Shown: positions 52,787-61,700 of the stretch, in pieces
Layout of the letters: every line of letters starts with the position of its first letter
How positions within the stretch are numbered: the stretch's first letter is position 1
DNA from: Ruegeria sp. Ofav3-42
GTDB lineage: Bacteria; Pseudomonadota; Alphaproteobacteria; Rhodobacterales; Rhodobacteraceae
Assembly: GCF_022347725.1 (NCBI RefSeq)
Contig: NZ_JAKRGB010000015.1
Location: 1-64,000, forward strand
Direction of reading: 5' to 3'
DNA length: 64,000 nt
Program-made: the position numbers and the translations under genes
Notes under the pieces: model-generated
Database searches by the model: none
The model's input: only the letters and a program-made list of their open reading frames with translations
Told to the model about the DNA's origin: nothing

Positions 52787-55700
52787 GTGAAAACAAAATC
52801 AAGCTTCCTAATTTCCGTTTCATTTATTGCTTTGATTTCAACACAGTCGTTGGCAGCCCCAACATCTTCTTCAATAGTTGGCGATACCGTTACCAACCCT
52901 GTAACCGGCTTGGATACCACCGTCAGCGCACTGATCGTGGACCCGGCGTCGACTCCGACCGCCGGCACAACGGCCTTTGTGGAAACGGCCGATGGCTACG
53001 TTTTTCTGGTGAAAGACGCGGGCGACACAATCTACAACTCCGACAATCCTCCGGTCGCATTCGACATTGTTTCCATAACTGGAACGACAGCTCAAATCAG
53101 CAATTCAGGTGCCTCGGGCACGGCCAGTTTATCCACCCAGTTGACCGTTTCGCAGTACAACAGCAGCTTTAACAGTTCCGGCACTCCGGGCAGCGTGACT
53201 GCGCCCGTGGACGTCTCGGGACCAAATGGCGTGGACCAGGTTGTCTACGGTCAGGACGGAAGCAACGGCCGCGATGGTGCATTGTTTGTGCCGCCAAGCT
53301 CAGGCGGCAACGGTGATCCTGGTCCCCAACAGACAAAAACCCTTAGCGAAGATGTCAACGCGACCAGCAACATTGGATGGCAGATAGGCAGCGTCGGAGG
53401 CGACGGCGGGAACGGCGGCGACTCGTATCTGAGCTTTTGGGACGGGCGTGATGGTGGCGACGGCGGCAAGGGCGGCACAGTCGAGGCGACCCAGGCGAGC
53501 GACAGCACCATTCAAACTTCAGGTTCAGGCAACAAGGGTATTTTCGCATTCAGCCGCAGCGGTGAGGCCGGAAACGGCGGCAGCGGTTTCGCAGCCCCGG
53601 GTGGCGGCACCGGCGGACACTCGGCAGACGGGGGTAACGTCACCGTCATTCAAGAGGGTACGATTTCGACAACCGGAGATTCGGCCGACGGCATCTACGC
53701 GCTTAGCGTTTCGAACAACGGCGGCAACGGCGGCTCTCAGTGGGGGTTGGTCGGGTCCTCTGGTGACGGCGGATATGGAGGCAACGGCGGAACTGTAACT
53801 GTCGACACCGAGACTGGCGCCAGCATATTGACGACTGGGGATTACGCGAACGGTATCTACGCCCAGTCCGTCGGCGGGTCGGGCGGGTCCGCGGGCACAA
53901 GCGGGAACCTTTTGGTGTCGCTTATTGGCGGCGCGGACAATGGCGGCAATGGCGGTGAGGTGAATGTCTCGCACGCTGGTGCAATTGAAACCAGAGGCGA
54001 TTTCTCGCGTGGGATCGTTGCGCAGTCTGTTGGCGGCGGCGGCGGTTCGGGCGGAACCGCAGGCGGATTGGTTTCGTTGTCGCTTGGCGGCGTCGGTTCG
54101 AACGGCGGCAGCGGCGACGATGTCAGCGTCAAAGTCGAGGGGACCGGCACTATTCTGACGTCGGGAACCGGCGCAGACGGCGTCATGGCGCAATCCATCG
54201 GCGGCAGCGGTGGGACCGGTGCAAACTCATACGGACTTGTCGCAATCGGCGGGACCGGGTCCAGAGGCGGATCAGGCGCCGCAGTCAGTGTCAGCAATTT
54301 TGGAAGCATCGTGACAGGCGGCGACGGTGCACGCGGGATAATTGCGCAATCCATCGGCGGAGGCGGCGGTGACGGCGGATCGTCCGGCGGTATGGTGTCT
54401 GTTGGGGGCAACGGCAGTGGCGGCGGCGCCGGTTCGGATGTGACCATCGTGAATGACGGGATCATCACCACAACCGGAGACGATGCGATGGGCATTCTGG
54501 CCCAGTCCATCGGCGGCGGTGGCGGCAATGGCGGATCGTCCGGGGCTGTTGGCGCATTCGTTGGTGTAGCAATCGGCGGTGACGGTGGTAGCGGCGGCGC
54601 AGGTGGTAACGTCAACGTAACGTTGTCCAACACCGACAGCACGCAACCGTCATCCATCCAAACGTCGGGTGATCGCTCGACGGGTGTTTTTGCCCAATCA
54701 GTCGGCGGCGGTGGCGGCAATGGCGGTGGTGCCGTTTCAGTCGCCGTCGGCGCATTTGGGGCGGCGTCGATTTCGGTTGGTGGCTCCGCTGGTGATGGCG
54801 GGAATGGCGGAGAAGTCACTCTGACCGGCAGCAATACCGCATCTGTACAAACTGGCGGGGATGACTCCGTTGGGATCTTGCTTCAATCCGTCGGCGGTGG
54901 CGGCGGTAATGGCGGATATGCCGTTTCAGTCGCAGTATCTGGCGGTCCGGTTTCCGGATCACTGGCCGTTGGGGTTGGCGGAGACGGCGGCACGGGCGGC
55001 ATAGGCGGGCCTGTTACCGTTGGCCAATTCAACAGCAGCGGTGTTGGCACGGCTGCGGGTTTCGAAGGCACAGTCGTCACTACCGGCAACCGCTCGACCG
55101 GTATGTTGTTCCAGTCCGTCGGCGGCGGCGGCGGAAACGGTGGCTTGGCAGTGGCCGCAACCGGAGGTGCCTCAGCGCTGTTTTCCGGAAATGTCTCTGT
55201 TGGTCTCGGCGGTCAGGCCGGCAGCGCCGGGGACGGTGGTCTCGTACGGGTCTATACCGATGCGGATATAACGACGACGGGCACGAACTCCAGCGGGATG
55301 ATCGCGCAATCGGTCGGAGGCGGCGGCGGAAACGGCGGTGGCAGTATCGCCGCCGGGATCAGCGCAAGCGCAGGCGCTGCGGTAGGAATTAACGTAGGCG
55401 TCGGCGGTGACGGCGGCGGCGCAGGAATTGGCGGTGACGTCACCCTGATTGCTGGCGGCAATACAATTGAAACCAGTGGAGCATTCTCCAGCGGTGTCGT
55501 CGCACAGTCCGTTGGCGGCGGTGGCGGCAATGGCGGTTACAGCGTCGGGGCCAGCGCTGATTTCGGCGGTGCGGCGGCGGGATCTGTTAGCGTAGGTCTT
55601 GGCGGAAAAGCAGGCGGCGGCGGCGCGGGCGGCGCGGTGACCGCACAGGTTGACGCAAATGTCACAACGCGTGGCGACGATTCCGGTGCTGTGATCGTGC

Positions 55701-58700
55701 AATCCATCGGCGGCGGTGGCGGCAACGGCGGGTTCAGCGTTGCGGCTGGCCTGGCTGCGGGTGGTGCAGGTGCCGGGACTGTTGATGTCGGTCTTGGTGG
55801 TGACGGTGGCAGCGGCGGCATCGGCGGGACTGTAACAGGTGTTCGTGTCAACGGCGATGTTCGCACCGAAGGGCTGCGCTCGACCGGGGTGGTGATCCAA
55901 TCCATCGGCGGTGGCGGCGGCAATGGCGGGTTCAATGTCACTGCAGGTGTCGCAGCTGCGGGCGCTGGAGCTGGTTCGATCGGAGTCGGTTTGGGCGGCG
56001 ACGGTGACATAGGCGGCAACGGTGGAATTGTCGAAGGCCAGGTCGCAGGAAATGTCACAACGCTTTCCGACGCCTCGAGCGGCGTCGTGTTCCAGTCCAT
56101 CGGCGGCGGCGGCGGCAATGGCGGCTTCAATGTCACGGCCGGGATCGCAGGCGCGGGTGCTGGCGGCGGTGCCGTCACGGTGGGCCTTGGCGGCGACGGA
56201 TCAGGTGGCGGGATCGGCCAATCGGTAACCGGGCGTGTCACAGGGACAGTCACCACTGGTGGTGTAGATTCCACGGCCGTGTTGGCGCAATCCGTCGGTG
56301 GCGGCGGCGGCAATGGCGGTTTTAACGTCAGCGCCTCACTGGCTGGCGCAGGTGTGGCCAGCGGCGCGGTTTCGGTTGGGCTTGGCGGCGATGCTGGCAG
56401 CGGAGCGGTCGGTGGATCGGTCGATCTGACGACAACAAAAGATATCAACACCACCGGGGACCGGTCGTCCGGCGTGGTCGCCCAATCCATCGGCGGCGGC
56501 GGCGGTAATGGGGGCTTTAACATTTCAGGCACCGGCAGCGGTGCGGGTGTTGGCTCAGGTGCAGTCAGCGTCGGTTTGGGCGGCACTGGTGCGGGTGGCG
56601 GCAATGGCGGCACTGTCTCACTAACTTCGAACGGGATGATCGAAACTCAGGGTAACTCGGCCACAGCATTTCTGGCCCAATCTGTCGGCGGCGGCGGCGG
56701 TAACGGCGGCTTCAACGTCAGTGCCTCAGTCCAAGGATCGGGCACCGGGGGCGGCGCTGTCTCCGTTGGTCTGGGCGGCTCGGGTGCAGGCGGAGGTGAT
56801 GGCAACACAGTTGTCGCCACGTCCAACAACACAGTAAGAACCCAAGGCGATCAATCGTCTGGCGTCGTGGCGCAGTCCATCGGCGGCGGCGGCGGAAATG
56901 GCGGTTTCAACGTTGCTCCGGTCTTGTCCGGTGCGGGTGTCGGCAGCGGCGCGGTAAGCGTCGGGCTTGGCGGTTCGGGCGATACGGGCGGCGACGGCGG
57001 CAATGTTACGTTAACGTCAAACGGAAGCATAGAAACCAATGGATTTGCCTCAAGCGGCTTTGTAGCGCAGTCGCTCGGAGGCGGTGGCGGCAATGGCGGA
57101 TTTAACGTGTCTACGACCGTATCCGGTGCGGGTGTCGGAGCGGGTTCGGTATCGGTTGGCCTGGGCGGTTCGGGTGACGGAGGTGGCGACGGCAACCAGG
57201 TCACGGCCAGCGCTACGGCAGATGTGTGGACCAAAGGTGATGCATCGGTCGGTATTCTGGCTCAATCCGTCGGCGGCGGCGGCGGAAACGGTGGCTTTAA
57301 CGTCTCGCCTGCTCTTGCAGGTGCAGGCACGGGCTCGGGCGCAATCAGCGTCGGTCTGGGTGGTTCGGGCGGCGGCGGCGGCAATGGCGACATCGTAGGC
57401 CTGACGGTTGCAAACAATGTTCAGACCGAAGGTGCGCAGTCGAGCGCGATCGTCGCGCAGTCGATTGGTGGCGGCGGCGGCAATGGCGGACTCAATGTCT
57501 CTGCTTCCGTCGGCGGAGCGGGTACCGGCTCTGGTTCAGCAGCCGTCGGCCTGGGCGGTCGCGGCACAGGCGGCGGTGATGCGTCTGCGGTCACTGCGAA
57601 TGTCACCGGGAATATCGTGACATTGGGAGAAACTTCGACCGGTTTGTTGGCGCAGTCTGTCGGCGGCGGCGGCGGCAATGGCGGTATGAACATCTCAGTC
57701 GCCGTTGCGGCTGCAGGAACCGGATCGGGCGGCGCATCGGTTGGCCTTGGCGGCGCATCGGGTACAGGCGGCGATGGCGGAACTGCCGAAGCGACTTTGA
57801 CCGGGAACGTTTCGACTCAGGGCGGTGACTCCGGCGGCGTCATCGTTCAAAGCCTTGGTGGCGGTGGCGGAAACGGCGGCATGAATGTCTCGGCCACCGT
57901 CACGGTGGCTGGCACCGGCAGCGGCGGCGCATCTGTTGGACTTGGCGGCAGCGGCGGCAGCGGCGGTAATTCAGATACGGCCAAAGGTACGGTGGTTGGC
58001 AACGTCACAACGGCTGGAGACAACTCTGGCGGTGTTCTGGTGCAATCTGCTGCAGGCGGCGGCGGCAATGGCGGGCTGAATGTCTCGGCAGCCGTGAACC
58101 TGTCGGGCACCGGCGGCGGAGCAGTCGGGGTCGGCATAGGTGGCTCTGGTGGGGATGGCGGCAATGCCAGCTCGGCCACGGGTTCGGTTACCGGAGATGT
58201 TACGACGGCTGGCGAGAATGCAACCGGCGTTCTGGTTCAATCCGTTGGCGGCGGTGGCGGCAATGGCGGTCTCAACATCTCGGGCGCGGTTAGCATTGCC
58301 CGCACCGGATCTGGCGCAGCTGGTATCGGTGTCGGCGGGTTCGGCGGCAGCGGTGGCACAAGCGGCGTGGTCGACAACACCTACGCGGGCAATGTCAGCA
58401 CCACCGGTACGCGCTCTGCCGGCATTGTTGCACAAAGCCTCGGCGGCGGCGGCGGCAATGGTGCTACCAACATTTCTGGCGCAATTTCCGTCGCCAGCAA
58501 TTTCTCGGGCGGCCTTGGCATCGGTGTTGGTGGATTTGGCGGCGATGGTGGCGCTGCGGCCAGTGTTACGCAACAAGTCACCGGGAACGTCACGACAACG
58601 GGCGACGACTCGGTCGGCATGCTGACGCAGAGCCTTGGCGGCGGCGGCGGCAATGGTGGCACAAACATCTCGGCCGCCCTGTCCCTGTCTCGAACAACGA

Positions 58701-61700
58701 ACGCAGCCGTGGGAATTGGCGTCGGCGGGTTTGGCGGCGGCGGCGCAAATGCCGGTACGCTGGTCCAATCGACGATCACAGGCGGCGTAAGAACCGAAGG
58801 CGACCGCAGTACAGGTATCCTGACGCAGAGCCTTGGCGGCGGCGGCGGCAATGGCGGCACAAACATCTCGGCATCGCTGGGGATCAGTCAGCAAAACGGG
58901 GGCTCAATCAGCCTGGGTGTTGGCGGCTTCGGCGGCGGGGCTGGCAATGGCGGCAATGTAACAAGCACGCTCCGGTCCAGCACTGGCACTAGCGGCACAA
59001 CTTCGATTGTTACGACGGGTTCGGACAGCATCGGCGTCATGGCTCAGTCCGTTGGTGGCGGAGGCGGCAACGGCGGCCTCAACGTATCCGGCGCGGTCAG
59101 CCTGACTGGCAAGTCCGGTGCTGCGGTTGGTCTGGGCCTTGGCGGCTTTGGCGGCGGCGGCGGTGATGCCGGTACGGTCTCACTGGACGTAGAAAGCGAT
59201 GTGGTAACCGCAGGTGACGGATCCCACGGCTTGTTCGCTCAAAGCCTTGGCGGCGGCGGTGGAACTGGCGGTGTGAACATCTCGGGCACTTTGTCTCTTA
59301 CAAAACCATCCGGATCCGATACGATTTTCTCAGTCGCCGCCGGCGTCGGCGGGTTCGGTGGATCGGGCGGTGACGCAAGCTCGGTCGATCTGGACTACAC
59401 CGGAAGCGTTCAGGCGGTTCCGATGGTCCAGCAAACAGATGGCTCTTTCGCAGTTGATGAAAGCAAAGGTGCCAGCGGCATCATCGCGCAGTCCCTAGGC
59501 GGCGGCGGTGGTAACGGTGGTACCAACGTGTCGGGCGGTCTGGCGATTAGCGGAAAACCCGGCGCGGGCCAGACAGACAGCAGTAAGTCCTATGCGGTCG
59601 TCGTTGGCGTTGGCGGTTTTGGCGGCGGCGGCGGTGATGCCGGAAACGTCGAAGTAGATATCGGCGCCGGAAGCACGATCAGGGCGCATGGCACCGGTCA
59701 ATCCGGATTGCTGGCCCAATCCCTTGGCGGCGGCGGCGGCAATGGCGGGATGAACGTGTCCGGAGGGATCGTCTCGGACAGTTCGCTGATTGTTGGCGTT
59801 GGCGGATTTGCAGGGGATGGCGGCAAGGCAGGTGAAGTGAAGGTTACATCGCAGGCCGATATCACGGTGACGACCAATCCTGACGACATCTCGATCCCGG
59901 ACGACACAACATTTGAAGACAAGCTGCGCGATTTCCTCGGGGACACAATCGTCGACGAGACCGAAGAACTGGCTTCGACCTTCGGGCTGGAGCGTTTGTT
60001 CATAGATATGGGTGTCTTCAACGAAGAAAAGCAGGATACCGATGGCTCGGCTGGTCTTATGGCGCAATCCATTGGCGGCGGCGGTGGTAACGGCGGCCTG
60101 AACGTTTCTGGGGGTATTGCGCTCAGCAAAGACGGCAAGATTCCCTCCGTGACCTTTGGTGTCGGCGGTTTTGGTGGCGACGGCAACGTTTCGGGCAATG
60201 TGACCGTGGACCATACCGGCAGCGTTTCGGTCGCAGGCAACTGGAAACACGGCGTTCTGGCGCAGTCTATCGCGGGCGGTGGCGGCAACGGTGCGTTGAA
60301 CGTGACCGGACAGTTGAACTATGGCGATTCCAACAATTCAGACGGTAAGACCGATCTGAGTATCGTTGGCGGACTGGGCGGTCACGGTGGCACTGGCGCG
60401 GATGCGGGTGATGTATCGGTCACGCAAACCGGTGGTATTTCGACAAATGGCTACCATGCCCGCGGTGTCTTTGCGCAAAGCATTGGCGGCGGAGGCGGCA
60501 CTGGTGGGATCAACGCAACCTTTGTCGGCACCAAGGACAGCTCGCCTATCGCTATGGGCATTGGCGGCTTTGGCGGCGGCGGCGGTGATGCCGGCGACGT
60601 AACCGTGGCACGCGGTACCTCGGGCGCGGCAGCCGGCACCATCCAGACTGACGGCGTCGGGTCGCACGGTATCGAGGCCTCAAGCATCGGCGGCGGCGGC
60701 GGTGATGCCGGGATCAATGCGGTGGTAGGCATCAGCAAAACCACCGGCAGCAAAAGCAACGGCGGCACCGGCGATTCAACCGACCGCAAAACGCCGACCA
60801 ACACGGGCGTCGATGACTCTGTGATCGCGAATTACAACGCGGTTCTGGATGAGTTGGAAGGCAAAGTGAATCCCGCAGACTCATCCGGTAGTAAAACTGG
60901 TGTTTCGGCTGTAATCGCCATCGGCGGTGATGCCGGAACCGCAGGCGACGGCGGTACTGTAGATGTCGATCACTACGGCGATGTCATCACCCTGCAAGAC
61001 AGCAGCCACGGGATATTCGGTCAGTCCATCGGTGGCGGCGGCGGTAACGCTGCCCTGAACCTTGGCATGACCTATGAACTTGCTTCGGATGCAACCAACA
61101 AAGGCTTTGGCCTGGCCATTGGCGGCGGAACCGGCGAAGGCGGCATTGGTGGCTCGGTTGATGTTCGCAACACTGGGGATATCACTACCAGCGGCGCTGA
61201 CTCTCATGGTCTGTTCGCCCAGTCTGTTGGCGGCGGCGGCGGTAACGCGGGCTACAACTCTGCCTCGACTTCAGTAGATGGCGGCAACGTGAACATTCAG
61301 ATCGGTCGGACAGGTGGCACCGGCGGAAGCGGTGGCAATGTCTATGCGAGTTCGAACGGCATCATTCGCACTTCAGGCGACCGCTCTTACGGCTTCTTCG
61401 CTCAGTCCATCGGCAACGGCGGCGGAAATTCATCGTCGACTTCTATCAGTATAGGCACGCCGAAGACTGGCGACAGCAAAGGCAACAAGGCCAGCCTGTC
61501 CGTTGGGCTTGAAGGCGGCATCGGAGGCGCATCGGGCGACGTTACGGCTGTGGTCGCGGGAACTGTAGCCACGGAAGGTTCGGATGCCCACGCCGTGTTT
61601 GCCCAGTCCGTTGGCGGCGGAGGTGGCAATGGCGGCAAGGCCAGCAACTCTGCCGGTAAGGGCACGTCCGTCGCGCTTTCCATTGGCGGCACTGGTGGCA

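Noticed and set aside
54000..59800. CRISPR-like regular repeats
   Set aside because: The regular 195-bp spacing is in-frame protein-coding repeat sequence with diverged DNA, not short identical repeats with unique spacers.
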